From positions 116,291 through 180,290 of the forward strand of contig DYGX01000010.1 in NCBI GenBank assembly GCA_020724465.1: 64,000 nt of DNA. The letters are read 5' to 3'. Each line of letters begins with the position of its first letter. Position 1 is the stretch's first letter. Source of the DNA: Thermoflexus sp. (lineage in GTDB: Bacteria > Chloroflexota > Anaerolineae > Aggregatilineales > Aggregatilineaceae). The translations under genes and the position numbers were made by a program. Below the pieces are notes generated by a model, which did no database searches, was not told where the DNA came from, and saw only the letters and a list, made by a program, of their open reading frames with translations. Shown piece by piece: positions 34,347 through 43,743 of this stretch.

Positions 34347-34655
34347 CTAATCCCGGTACGTGGTGACGACCGAGTTGTCGCCGCTGAAGGGATTCGGTTC
34401 GTAGCGGTCCGCTTCCCAATCGTTGTGCCACTGGTTGCCGTTGACGAGATAGCGGAACTGGTACTCCCGGTCTGGCTCCAGCTCCAGCACGGCTTTAAAG
34501 GTCCCGTCCTTGAGCTTGGTCATGGGGGTGGCGGTCTCGTCCCAGTTGTTGAAATCGCCGACCACATAGGCGCTGGACGCCTGACCCGCCACGGCAGGCG
34601 GCAGGACGAACTCGACCTTACACGTGCCGCGCTTGAGAAACCGCTTCTTGAGCAT
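34347..34655 (-). CDS. Stand-alone CBM48/AMPK-type glycogen-binding protein
   Basis: The 102-residue protein is almost entirely one CBM48 domain of the AMPK-beta type. Key features are VVGDFNNWDE (carbohydrate-contact loop with Trp), FKAVLELEPDREYQFRYLVNG, and WEADRYEPNPF. No catalytic domain is attached. It probably binds glycogen or alpha-glucan as an adaptor or protein partner. The start at 34655 (MLKKRFL) has GGAG 12 bases upstream; ATG 34667 sits directly on that site and is less likely. It is 156 bases upstream of the debranching enzyme on the same strand. Confidence 0.82.
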   Translation of the reverse strand: MLKKRFLKRGTCKVEFVLPPAVAGQASSAYVVGDFNNWDETATPMTKLKDGTFKAVLELEPDREYQFRYLVNGNQWHNDWEADRYEPNPFSGDNSVVTTYRD

Positions 34656-34870
34656 CTTCGACACCATCTCCTTTTCCAGGCGCACCCGGCATCTCGTATT
34701 CTACCATGTCCTGGTGGCTCAACCAGGCTTCTTTTTTCATCCTATTACCGGCCGGGGTTGCCTCTGTCGCATAGGGTGGCATGGATCGTTCTACCCTTCA
34801 TTTTAGAGCATAGTCCGTCCGGCAAGCGACGGCCACACCAATTTGTGGGATGGGTTTGGCCGGCGCGGGT

Positions 34871-34899
34871 TTGCCCTTTACCGCGCTCCGAACTACACT
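34871..34899 (+). promoter_or_regulatory. Promoter of the addB-like gene
   Basis: TTGCCC (34871-34876) and TACACT (34894-34899) are 17 bases apart. The ribosome site GGGAGG follows at 34907-34912, so the leader is very short. Confidence 0.5.
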
Positions 34900-34917
34900 C
34901 CCGTCCGGGAGGATACG

Positions 34918-37900
34918 ATGCCGTACGTGCCGTTCGAGGCGGTTGAGCAGGATGCGCCGCGCCCGGATGCGGTGCTGTGGATCGGGCCGGCGGGCTGCGG
35001 CAAAACGCGCGCGGTCATCGAGGAGATCGCGGCGCTGCGCACGCTGCGAGCCTTCGGCGCGGTCTGGGTACTGCTGGCGAGCGGAGTCCAGGTGACGTCG
35101 TTTCGCCAGCGATTGCTGGCGGGCAGCAGCGACGGGGTGCTGTTCGGCGTCGAGTTCTTCAACTTCGAGGCGCTCTACCGCCGGCTGCTCGACCGGGTCG
35201 GGGACCCCCAGCGGGCCATCGGGCGGAGCGCCAGCATGCATGTACTGCGCCGCGCGATCGAGCGCCTGCGCGACGACGGCGCTTTGGAGCATTTCGGCCC
35301 CATCGCCGGGACGCCCGGCTTCGTGGCGCTGGCCGGGCGGTTGATCACCGAGCTGAAACAAGGGCTGGTGCTGCCGGAGACGTTCACCCAGGCAGCAGAA
35401 GAGCGCGGCCCCAAGGATCGCGACCTGGCGCGCATCTACCACGCCTACCAGGCGTTTCTGCAAGAGCGCGAGCTGGTGGACAATCACGGCGCGGGCTGGG
35501 TGGCGCTGGAGCACGTGCGGCGCGGCACGGCCGGCATGGACGGCGTCCGGCTGCTGGTGGTCGACGGATTCGACCAGTTCAACCGCCTGCACGTCGAACT
35601 GCTGACCGCCCTGGCGCGCCAGACCGAGCGCACGCGCCTGACCCTGACGCAGGTGGACGACGCCCGCGCCCCGCGCTTTCGCCGCTTCGTTCAGACGCGC
35701 GAGCGGCTGCTGGCCGCTGGCCGCGACGTCTGGCGGATCGAGCCGGTGCCCTCGCCCGAAGACGGCTGCGGGCGTGCCGTGCCGCTCCAGCACATGATGG
35801 AGACGGTTTTCGCCGTGACGTCCCAACCGGCTCCGGCGGGCGATGCCCTGACGCTCATCGCGGCGCCGGACGTGGGGCGCGAGGTCAGCGCGGTGCTGCG
35901 GCGTGTCAAGCGCCGGCTGCTGGACGGCACACCCCCTGAGTCGATCGCCATCCTCACGCGCGACCCGGCGCGCTACAGCGGCACACTGCGCGAAACCGCT
36001 CGCGCCTACGGCATCCCGCTGGTCGTGCGCGAAGGGCTGCCCCTGCGCGAAAACCCGGCCGTGGCCGCGTTCCTGGACCTGATCGATCTCTCCGCGCTCG
36101 ACTTTCCCCGGCGCGAGACGCTCGACGTCCTGCGCAGCCCCTATCTGGCAGCGCCTGGCCTGGATCCCGAAGCGATCGCGGCGCTGGCGCGCATCAGCCA
36201 GGAGCGGCAGGTCGTGCGCGGGCGCGACGCCTGGCTGGCCGCGATCCGCGCGAGCGCCAGGCCGCTGACCGACGAAGACGGCGAGGCGCGCCCGGAGCTG
36301 GCCGCCGATCCGGACCGGCTGGCGGACACGCTCGACGCCTGGTTCCGGCGCGTGACTCCACCCGCTGCCGGGACGCTCGACGACCTGCTGCGCTGGGTCG
36401 AGGCGCTGGCCGGGCCGGATCCGGAAGCGCAACGCGAGGCCGAGGCCGCCGGCGAGCAAATCCCGCCGCCTGCTGCGCGCGACCATGTCAATCTGGTCGG
36501 GCAGGTCCGCGCCGGGCACGACGGCGAGCAGGTCACGCGCGATATGCTGGCCCTGCACGCGCTGTGGGACGTGTTGCGCGAGATCCGCGCGGCGCACGCG
36601 CTGGTCAATCCGGCGGCGCGCATGCCCTGGGCCGCCTTCCGGCAGGAGCTTGAGCTGGCGCTGGCCGGGGTGGACGTCACGCCGCCGGGCGGACTGAGCC
36701 GGCTGGGGCGGGTGTTGGCGACGGACGTTCACGAGGCGCGCGGTCTGCCCCACGATCACGTTTATCTGCTGGGGCTGGCTGAGGGGATTTTCCCGGCGCC
36801 CCAGGTGCACGCCGATCTCTATCAGGAAAGCGAGCGCCGGTCGCTGGCTGAAAAGGACGTCGATCTGCCGCTGGCTGCGGAGCGGGCGGACGACATCAGC
36901 CTGTTCTACCAGGCCGTCGGGCTGGCGCGCCAGACGCTGACGCTCAGCCGCTTCACCGTGGACGACGCCGGCGCGCCCGTCCCGCCGTCGCCCTTCTGGA
37001 GCGCGGTGCTGGATGTGCTGGATGTGCCGCCGGGCGCGCGCGAGCGGATCCCGGCGGGCGCGGCGCCCGGCCTGGAGCAGGCCGCCACACCCGGCGAGGC
37101 GGCGGTCGCGGCGGCGGCGCTGCTGGCATCGCCTCTATCCGAGGCGACCCCGGCGCTGGCCGTGCACAACGCGCTGATCGACGACGCGGCCTGGCGCAAC
37201 GTCCTGCGCGGGCGCGCGCTCGAGGCCCGCCGCGAAGACGCGCGCACGCCCTTCGACCGCCACACCGGCCTGCTCCGGCACGCCGGTCTGCTGGCGCGGC
37301 TGGCGGCGGCGCTGGGCTCGGACCGCCTGTGGAGCGCCAGCCAGCTCAACGATTACGGGATGTGCCCGTTCCGCTTCTTCGTCGGGCGCCTGCTGAAGCT
37401 CGAGGCGCTGAAAGAGCCGGAAGAAGGGCACGATCCGCTGCAACTCGGCTCGATCTACCACGCCATCCTGGAACAGCTTTACGACGCCATCCGGCTCGAA
37501 GGGTTGGCGATTGTGCCAGACAACCTGCCGCGCGCGCTGACGATGCTGGACGAGGTCGCCGCTGGGGTCTTCGCGGCGGCCCCGGAGAGATACGGGTTTC
37601 ACGCGTCCGCCGTCTGGGAGCAGGAACAGAAGGGCCTGCTGCGGCGCCTGCGCTGGCTGGTGGAGCAGGATTTCGGCCCCAAGAACCCTGTCGACAGCCT
37701 GGCAGCGGGCAACGGGCCGCGTGTCCCCTATGCCCTGGAAGTGCCGTTTGGCATGCAGGGCGTGCCCCCGGTGGAGATCACCGGCCCCACCGGGCCGGTC
37801 CGGCTGCGCGGCGTGATCGACCGGCTGGATCGGGTGGGGGATGCGGTAGTGGTCATCGACTACAAATCCGGTTCCAGCAAGTTCACCGACGACGATCTGC

Positions 37901-38232
37901 GCCAGGGGCGCAGCGTCCAGATGCTGGTCTATCTGCTGGCGGCACAGCGGTTGCTGACCGGGCAGGGCGAACCGGCACGCGTGATCGGCGGGCTGTACTG
38001 GCACATCAGCAGCCGCGAAAGCAGCGGGGCGGTGGCGGCCGGGGACGCGCTGCTCGACGAAGCACGCCAACAGGTGCACGCCCATATCGAGGCGGCGCGG
38101 GCCGGGTTCTTCGCCGTCCGACCCAGCAAGCCGATGGCGCGCGGGCGCTGCGCTTTTTATTGCGACTTCAGCGCGATGTGCCGCCTGACGCCGGCCAGCC
38201 GCCGCAAAGCCGTTCCGGGAGGCGAGGTATGA
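34918..38232 (+). CDS. addB: AddB-like helicase/nuclease subunit
   Basis: The 1104-residue protein has a Walker A GPAGCGKT (23-30), a large UvrD-like but otherwise degenerate helicase region, and a C-terminal RecB-type PD-(D/E)XK nuclease (RGVIDRLDRV then VVIDYKSG, about 965-985). Four Cys residues (GMCPFRF near 815; CAFYCDFSAMC near 1080) fit the iron-sulfur cluster that staples the AddB nuclease domain. The paired AddA gene lies downstream. AddAB processes double-strand DNA ends for recombination repair. GGGAGG supports the ATG at 34918. Confidence 0.87.
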   Translation: MPYVPFEAVEQDAPRPDAVLWIGPAGCGKTRAVIEEIAALRTLRAFGAVWVLLASGVQVTSFRQRLLAGSSDGVLFGVEFFNFEALYRRLLDRVGDPQRAIGRSASMHVLRRAIERLRDDGALEHFGPIAGTPGFVALAGRLITELKQGLVLPETFTQAAEERGPKDRDLARIYHAYQAFLQERELVDNHGAGWVALEHVRRGTAGMDGVRLLVVDGFDQFNRLHVELLTALARQTERTRLTLTQVDDARAPRFRRFVQTRERLLAAGRDVWRIEPVPSPEDGCGRAVPLQHMMETVFAVTSQPAPAGDALTLIAAPDVGREVSAVLRRVKRRLLDGTPPESIAILTRDPARYSGTLRETARAYGIPLVVREGLPLRENPAVAAFLDLIDLSALDFPRRETLDVLRSPYLAAPGLDPEAIAALARISQERQVVRGRDAWLAAIRASARPLTDEDGEARPELAADPDRLADTLDAWFRRVTPPAAGTLDDLLRWVEALAGPDPEAQREAEAAGEQIPPPAARDHVNLVGQVRAGHDGEQVTRDMLALHALWDVLREIRAAHALVNPAARMPWAAFRQELELALAGVDVTPPGGLSRLGRVLATDVHEARGLPHDHVYLLGLAEGIFPAPQVHADLYQESERRSLAEKDVDLPLAAERADDISLFYQAVGLARQTLTLSRFTVDDAGAPVPPSPFWSAVLDVLDVPPGARERIPAGAAPGLEQAATPGEAAVAAAALLASPLSEATPALAVHNALIDDAAWRNVLRGRALEARREDARTPFDRHTGLLRHAGLLARLAAALGSDRLWSASQLNDYGMCPFRFFVGRLLKLEALKEPEEGHDPLQLGSIYHAILEQLYDAIRLEGLAIVPDNLPRALTMLDEVAAGVFAAAPERYGFHASAVWEQEQKGLLRRLRWLVEQDFGPKNPVDSLAAGNGPRVPYALEVPFGMQGVPPVEITGPTGPVRLRGVIDRLDRVGDAVVVIDYKSGSSKFTDDDLRQGRSVQMLVYLLAAQRLLTGQGEPARVIGGLYWHISSRESSGAVAAGDALLDEARQQVHAHIEAARAGFFAVRPSKPMARGRCAFYCDFSAMCRLTPASRRKAVPGGEV

Positions 38233-38507
38233 AGCTCCGATCGTGGACCAGGATGCAGCTTGCCGGGCTGGTCTTCATCGCCGTGGGGCTGATGAACTTG
38301 CTGACTGCCGATCTGCTGCTGGGTGGGGTGTGGGCGCTGCTCGGCCTCAGCCTGATCGCCTACGTCAGCCCATCTGCGGAGCCAGACGGCAGGCCGCGCC
38401 GCTTCGAGCCGACGCCGCGCAACCTGCTGGCGCTGGCGGCGGCGCTGGCGGCGCTCGTGCTGCTGGTGGCCGAGATCGCCGTCGAGATCGCCAGTCTGGT
38501 GAGGTAG
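38229..38507 (+). CDS. Small membrane protein 1 of the addB-addA interval
   Basis: The 92-residue protein has two to three hydrophobic segments (about 10-45 and 66-90). The ATG overlaps the addB stop in ATGA, so translation is likely coupled. Shares with its two downstream neighbours the pattern VWALLGLSLIAY and a PDGR element after it, which suggests a tandem family. Function is unknown. Confidence 0.65.
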   Translation: MKLRSWTRMQLAGLVFIAVGLMNLLTADLLLGGVWALLGLSLIAYVSPSAEPDGRPRRFEPTPRNLLALAAALAALVLLVAEIAVEIASLVR

Positions 38508-38517
38508 GTGGCAGGCG

Positions 38518-38778
38518 ATGCGCGTGCGGGAACTTCTGCGGCGGATAAGCTGGCTTCAGGTCGTCGGGTTAGGCGTGGGCGCGGTTGGCGTCGTGCGGGT
38601 CGCGGGCGGTTCTCTGCTCAACGGCGCGACCTGGCTGCTCTTGGGGATCTCGCTGCTGTTTTTTAAGCACCCGGTCGAGCCGGACGGGCGCGTGCGGTGG
38701 GGCTGGCGCAGCGTCATCGGCTACGCGGCGATGGTGGCCGCCTTCATTCTGATGCTGGCGTATGTCATCTTGAACTGA
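38518..38778 (+). CDS. Small membrane protein 2 of the addB-addA interval
   Basis: The 86-residue protein has hydrophobic segments at about 14-48 and 62-84. It contains TWLLLGISLLFF and PDGRVRWG, which align with the same points in the preceding protein. It starts ten bases after that gene's stop. No known domain is seen. Confidence 0.62.
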   Translation: MRVRELLRRISWLQVVGLGVGAVGVVRVAGGSLLNGATWLLLGISLLFFKHPVEPDGRVRWGWRSVIGYAAMVAAFILMLAYVILN

Positions 38779-38784
38779 GGGGCG

Positions 38785-39060
38785 ATGCGTCGCTTAGTGC
38801 AGATTATCCGGGCGATCATCTCCGGGCGCTTCATCGGCGCGCTGTTTGGGGTGCTGGGCGTGCAAAGCCTGCTGGCCGCCGATGTGCTGACGGCGGCTGT
38901 GTGGGGGCTGCTCGCTGTGGCGGTCTTGATCTACCAGCCGCGCCCCGCCCGGACGCGCGCGGGATCGTCCCCGCGCTGGATGGGCCGCAACGTGGCGGCG
39001 GCAGGTGCGCTGGCGCTGGCCCTGGTGCTGTTTATCGTGTTGCTGGCGCTGCGGGTGTGA
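38785..39060 (+). CDS. Small membrane protein 3 of the addB-addA interval
   Basis: The 91-residue protein has hydrophobic segments at about 15-50 and 68-90, with VWGLLAVAVLIYQP at the position of the shared motif. It starts six bases after the second small gene and is followed closely by addA. It is the most diverged of the three. Function is unknown. Confidence 0.62.
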   Translation: MRRLVQIIRAIISGRFIGALFGVLGVQSLLAADVLTAAVWGLLAVAVLIYQPRPARTRAGSSPRWMGRNVAAAGALALALVLFIVLLALRV

Positions 39061-39083
39061 GCGTCGCGGGAGAGCTGGATGCC

Positions 39084-42000
39084 ATGCAGTTGACGCGCGA
39101 GCAGGCCGCAGCCGTTACCATCCACGACCGCAACCTGATCGTCACTGCCGGGGCGGGCAGCGGCAAGACGCGTGTGCTGGTCGAGCGGTTCATCACCCTG
39201 CTGGACACGCACCCAGACTGGCCGCTGCCGTCCATCGTGGCGATCACCTTCACCGAGAAAGCTGCCCGCGAAATGCGCGACCGCGTGCGCAGCGCGATTG
39301 AGGCGCGGCTGGCCAGCGCCCCGGAACACGCGCGCGGCCACTGGTTCGAGCGGTACGCCGCGCTGAGCGAAGCGCGGATCGGGACGATTCACGCGCTGTG
39401 CGCCCAACTGCTGCGCGCCAACCCCGCCGAAGCCGGGCTGGATCCCGCCTTCGAGGTGCTGGACGAGGCCGAAGCCGCGATCGTGCTGGACGACGCGCTG
39501 GAAGCGGCGCTCGTCCGGCTGGTCGCCAGTGGATCGCCGGCGGCGGCGCTGCTGAGCGCGTACGACCTGCGCGCGGTTCGCTCTGTGCTGCGCACCTATG
39601 CCCGGCCCGCTAGCGCGGCGGCGGTGGCCGAGGCGCTGGCGGGCGATCCCCGCGCGCTGCTCGACCGCTGGCACGCGGCCTGGCGCGACGAACGGGCGGC
39701 GCTCATCCGCGATCTGCGCGCGAACCCGGACTGGCGCGCGTCGCTGGCGTGGATCGAACCCCGCCAACTGCCCCCTGGCGACAGGCTCACCCCCATCTGG
39801 GAAGCGGTGCACGCCGCCACGCCCGCGCTGCTGGCCGGGGACGACGACGCGTGCTGGCAGGCGGTCGAGAATCTAAGCTCGCTGATCAAGGTCAACGTCG
39901 GCTCGAAGGCGAACTGGGGCGGAGAAGAGGGGTTGCAGGCGTGCAAGGACGCGCTGCTCCGCATCCGCGAGCCGCTCAAGGTGGCGCTGAAAATGCTACC
40001 GCCCCCGCCCGGCGACCTGGACGAGCAGGCGCTCGCCTGGCTGGCCCACTGGGGCGAGGCGATTGGCGTCGCAGCCGAGGAGTATCGCCGCCTGAAAGCG
40101 GAGCGAGGCGCGCTCGATTTCGACGACCTGGAGCACCGCGCGCGCGAGTTGCTGCGCTCCGACGCGGTCTGCGCGCGCTATCACGCCGAGTTCCGCCACG
40201 TGCTGGTGGACGAGTTTCAGGATACCAACGCTGCCCAGCGCGACATCATCTACCGCCTGTGCGCGGCAGATCGACCGGAAGGCGCCGGGCGGCTCTTTGT
40301 GGTGGGCGACCCCAAGCAGAGTATCTATGCGTTTCGCGGGGCGGATGTGAGCGTCTTCGACGCGGTGCGCGACGATCTGCTGCGGGCAGGCGGGCAGGAA
40401 CTGCCGCTCTCGACCTCGTTCCGCACGCACGAACGGCTGGTTGGCGCGTTCAACGACCTGTTCGGCGCGATCCTGCGCGTCGGCGCTGGACCGGCGGCCC
40501 GCTACGAGATCGCGCTTGGTCATCCGCTGACGGCCTACCGCGCCTGCGATCTCGCCCAGGCCCCGCATCAGGCGCAGCCGGTGACGGTGATTGCGATCCG
40601 GGCGCCTGAAAACGGAGCCGAGACGGAATTTGGCGACAAGGACGCGCTGCGCCGCTGGGAAGCGTGGGAGCTGGCGCAGCTTCTGCGCCGCTGGGTGAAC
40701 CAGGGCGCGCCCATCTGGGACCGCGAGCGGGACGGCGGCTGCTATCGCCCGGCGGGCTACGGCGATATAGCGGTGCTGTTCCAGGCGATGACCAGCGCGC
40801 CGCTGGTCGAGGATGTTTTCAAGGCGGCGGGCGTGCCCTACGTCACGATCGCCGGCCGGGGCTACTTCGACCGCCAGGAAGTCTGGGATCTGCTCAACCT
40901 GCTGCGCGCGTTGCACAACCCCGCCGATGATCTGGCGCTGGCGGCGGTGCTGCGCTCGCCGCTGTTCGGCCTCAGCGACGAGGCGCTGCTCGCCCTGCGG
41001 CTGTCGCCAGACGACTCCGAATCGCCGGTCCCGCTGTGGCAGGCGCTGCGCGGCGATGACCCGCCCTGGCTGCCGGAAGCGGATATTCCGGCGCTGGATT
41101 TCGCTCGCGATGTGTTGGCGGAGCTGCGCGACCGGGCGGGGCGCGTGTCGATCGCGGAACTGCTGGCGCGCGCGCTGGATCGCACGGGGTATCTGGCCAT
41201 CCTCAGCGGCCTGCCCGACGGGACACGCCGCCGGGGTAACGTCGAGAAGCTGCTGCGCCTGGCGCGGGCGTCGGGCCGGATCGGCCTGGGCGCGTTCAAC
41301 GCCTACGCCCGCGATCTGACGGCGCGCGAGGCGCGCGAGGGCGAGGCGGCGGTCGAAGTCGAGGACGCGGTCAGGCTGATGTCCGTGCACGCCAGCAAAG
41401 GGCTGGAGTTTCCTATCGTCGCCCTGTTCGATACCACCTGGATGCGTACCGACCAGAGCGAGGTCTTCGCGCTGGATCCGGACGCCGGGCCGGTCTGCAT
41501 CCCCCCGGCCGAGACGCCGGACGACAAGACCAAGCCTTTCGCCGCCGCCTGGGCGAAGGCTCTGGCCGCCCGGCGCGACCTGGCCGAGCGCCGCCGCCTG
41601 CTGTATGTGGCGGCTACCCGGGCCGCCGATCATCTGATCCTCAGCGGGTCGCTGAAGGCCGCCTCCAGGGACTGCTGGCTGGCGCAGTGGCTGGCTGCGT
41701 TGGGGGTTTCGCCCGACGCGCTCCAGCCCGGCGCCGATCCGATCCTGGTCGACCGAGACTGGGGGCAGTGCGCGATTCACGTGCCGCTGACGCCGCCGGA
41801 CCCGGCTGCTCTGATCCCGCGCGCCGTGCGCGGCGACACCGGCTGGGACCATCCGGCGATTGTGGCGGGCGAAGCTGCCCCCGGTGTGGCTGCCACGCAC
41901 CCGCCCCTGCTCGCGCCGGTCCCCGCCGAGCCGGACGCTCCGGCGAGGGCGCTCAGTGCGACGCAGATCGCCCGCCTGGGCCTCGCCCCATACTATGATC

Positions 42001-42659
42001 CACAGGCCGCCGGGCGGCGCGCCTTTCGCCACGCCGTGCTGCACGACGCCCCCGACGCCTTGCAGCCGCTGCCCGATCCCGATCCGGCTTCGACCTGGCG
42101 GGCACGGATTGTTGGGCAGACGGTCCACCGCGCGCTGCGCGCCTGGCTGCTGCCCGGCGCGGTCGATCCCGCGCTGCTCGACCGGCGGCTGCGCACTTAC
42201 GCCTGGGAGCAGGGCGTCTCCGATCCGGTTTCGATGGACGCGGTCGTGCAGGACGCGGCGCGGCTGCTGCGCAAGTTCGAGGCGAGCGAGATCCCGGCCT
42301 GGGTGGAGCGGGCGTCGCAGGTCTACCGCGAGCTGTCGTTCGTCTACCACACCGGCCAGCGCGCCATTCATGGCGTGATCGATCTGCTGTTCTTCGACGG
42401 CAAAGCCTGGCACATCATCGACTATAAGACGGCGCTCGTGTCCTGGAAGAAGGTGCCGGACAACGCCCGGCGCTATTTTCTGCAGGTGGGGGTCTATGCG
42501 GCGGCGGTGTATGCCCATTCCGGCAAGCTGCCCACGGCCGCTCTGTATTACATTCACCCGGCGCGGCTGGTCACCGTCCGGCAGGATGACTGGCAGCCCG
42601 CGCTGGCCCGGCTGGACGACGATGTGCGCGGTGCGCTCGAAATCGACGGGGAGGCTTGA
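39084..42659 (+). CDS. addA: AddA-like UvrD-type helicase/nuclease
   Basis: The 1191-residue protein is a full SF1A helicase fused to a C-terminal RecB-type nuclease. It starts MQLTREQAAAV, with Walker A AGAGSGKT (22-29), Walker B VDEFQDTNAAQRD, motif III VGDPKQSIYAFRGAD, and motif VI LLYVAATRAADHLI. The nuclease has HGVIDLLFFDGKAWHIIDYKT. The ATG at 39084 matches the family's usual N-terminus and has GGGAGAG nine bases upstream; a GTG overlapping the previous stop is an alternative. It is the active motor and nuclease partner of AddB. No recD or recC is present. Confidence 0.9.
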   Translation: MQLTREQAAAVTIHDRNLIVTAGAGSGKTRVLVERFITLLDTHPDWPLPSIVAITFTEKAAREMRDRVRSAIEARLASAPEHARGHWFERYAALSEARIGTIHALCAQLLRANPAEAGLDPAFEVLDEAEAAIVLDDALEAALVRLVASGSPAAALLSAYDLRAVRSVLRTYARPASAAAVAEALAGDPRALLDRWHAAWRDERAALIRDLRANPDWRASLAWIEPRQLPPGDRLTPIWEAVHAATPALLAGDDDACWQAVENLSSLIKVNVGSKANWGGEEGLQACKDALLRIREPLKVALKMLPPPPGDLDEQALAWLAHWGEAIGVAAEEYRRLKAERGALDFDDLEHRARELLRSDAVCARYHAEFRHVLVDEFQDTNAAQRDIIYRLCAADRPEGAGRLFVVGDPKQSIYAFRGADVSVFDAVRDDLLRAGGQELPLSTSFRTHERLVGAFNDLFGAILRVGAGPAARYEIALGHPLTAYRACDLAQAPHQAQPVTVIAIRAPENGAETEFGDKDALRRWEAWELAQLLRRWVNQGAPIWDRERDGGCYRPAGYGDIAVLFQAMTSAPLVEDVFKAAGVPYVTIAGRGYFDRQEVWDLLNLLRALHNPADDLALAAVLRSPLFGLSDEALLALRLSPDDSESPVPLWQALRGDDPPWLPEADIPALDFARDVLAELRDRAGRVSIAELLARALDRTGYLAILSGLPDGTRRRGNVEKLLRLARASGRIGLGAFNAYARDLTAREAREGEAAVEVEDAVRLMSVHASKGLEFPIVALFDTTWMRTDQSEVFALDPDAGPVCIPPAETPDDKTKPFAAAWAKALAARRDLAERRRLLYVAATRAADHLILSGSLKAASRDCWLAQWLAALGVSPDALQPGADPILVDRDWGQCAIHVPLTPPDPAALIPRAVRGDTGWDHPAIVAGEAAPGVAATHPPLLAPVPAEPDAPARALSATQIARLGLAPYYDPQAAGRRAFRHAVLHDAPDALQPLPDPDPASTWRARIVGQTVHRALRAWLLPGAVDPALLDRRLRTYAWEQGVSDPVSMDAVVQDAARLLRKFEASEIPAWVERASQVYRELSFVYHTGQRAIHGVIDLLFFDGKAWHIIDYKTALVSWKKVPDNARRYFLQVGVYAAAVYAHSGKLPTAALYYIHPARLVTVRQDDWQPALARLDDDVRGALEIDGEA

Positions 42660-42666
42660 GCCGGCA

Positions 42667-42696
42667 TTGAGGCGCAGCGCCCCGATCGGGTACAAT
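42667..42696 (+). promoter_or_regulatory. Promoter upstream of membrane-protein operon
   Basis: TTGAGG (42667-42672) and TACAAT (42691-42696) are 18 bases apart, directly after the addA stop and about 45 bases before the next start. Confidence 0.45.
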
Positions 42697-42741
42697 CCGC
42701 CGCGTTCTGAGGCATGGCAGCGCGCGATCTGAGGTTCGGCT

Positions 42742-43743
42742 GTGCGGCTTTCGCTCGATCTCAACCCCCAACTTCCCCCCTGGGCGCGGTTGACACACCC
42801 GGTGCTGCGCTCCGTGTTGCAGCGCGAGCGCCGCCGCCGGACCCCCGCCGGGCGGGTGCTGGCCGCGCTGGTCGGCGGCGGGATGGTGCTGGGGATGCTG
42901 TACGCTGGCGTGGACGCGTACCGGCGCGGTCTGGCGCTGGGCGTCAGCAGCCAGGGCGAGTCGCCGGTCTTCTCGGTGCTTTATCTGCTGCTGTTGTGCC
43001 TGCAGCTCTTCGCCCAGTTTGCCGCGCTGCTGCTGGCGTCCAGCCTGCTGGCCGGGGCGCGCCAGCGCGAGTCGTGGGAGCTGGTCCGCGTGACCAGCCA
43101 CGGCGCGGAGATGGCTGTCTGGGCGCGCTGGGCAGCGGTGTTCTTCCAACTGCGCTGGGTTCTGGGGATGCTGATGGTGCCGCGCCTGTTCTTCGCCGCG
43201 CGGATGCTCGCCGGCGTGGCAGACTATCACGGCCACCAGCTTGACCTGGCGATCATGGGCATCACGCCGGGCGTGTCCATCGAAGCGGCGATCGGGCTGC
43301 TGGCGGCGCTGATGGCGGCGGCGCTGGTGCAGCCGGTGGTGATCGTGGCGCTCAACGCGGCGGCGGGGCTGCTGCTGGCCGTGGTGTTTGGCGGCGGGCG
43401 GCTGTTCCAGGTGGCGCGCACCGTCGCCGTCGTGGCGCAGGCGGGTGTTTTCGGCGTCGCGCTGTCGAGCGGCTGGGTTGTGCTCAACGGCGACCCGCTT
43501 TCGCCCGCCTACGCCAGCATGTCGACGGGCGAGCGCTGGAGCAGCCTGTTCCTGCTGGCGGTCGGCGGCGATCAGAGCCTGCGCTTCATGAACCTGCAAA
43601 CCACGCTGCGCGCCTGGGCCGATGTTGAGTACGGCGTTTTGCTGGGCGCGGCGATTCTGGCGGTCGTGCTGGTCGAGGCGCTGCTGGCGGGTGGCGTGGT
43701 GGGCTGGGCGGCGCGCCGTGCGGGGCGGCCCGTGCGCGCGTGA
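42742..43743 (+). CDS. Polytopic membrane protein, function unknown
   Basis: The 333-residue protein has about six hydrophobic segments and an Arg-rich cytosolic N-terminus (LQRERRRRTPAGR). The layout and the RQRESWELVRVTSHGAEM segment recall ABC-2-type permease-like proteins without a cognate ATPase nearby, but this is weak. The start is GTG at 42742, with a weak ribosome site (TGAGG). It is followed by two small genes without gap and with overlap, likely one operon. Confidence 0.6.
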   Translation: MRLSLDLNPQLPPWARLTHPVLRSVLQRERRRRTPAGRVLAALVGGGMVLGMLYAGVDAYRRGLALGVSSQGESPVFSVLYLLLLCLQLFAQFAALLLASSLLAGARQRESWELVRVTSHGAEMAVWARWAAVFFQLRWVLGMLMVPRLFFAARMLAGVADYHGHQLDLAIMGITPGVSIEAAIGLLAALMAAALVQPVVIVALNAAAGLLLAVVFGGGRLFQVARTVAVVAQAGVFGVALSSGWVVLNGDPLSPAYASMSTGERWSSLFLLAVGGDQSLRFMNLQTTLRAWADVEYGVLLGAAILAVVLVEALLAGGVVGWAARRAGRPVRA

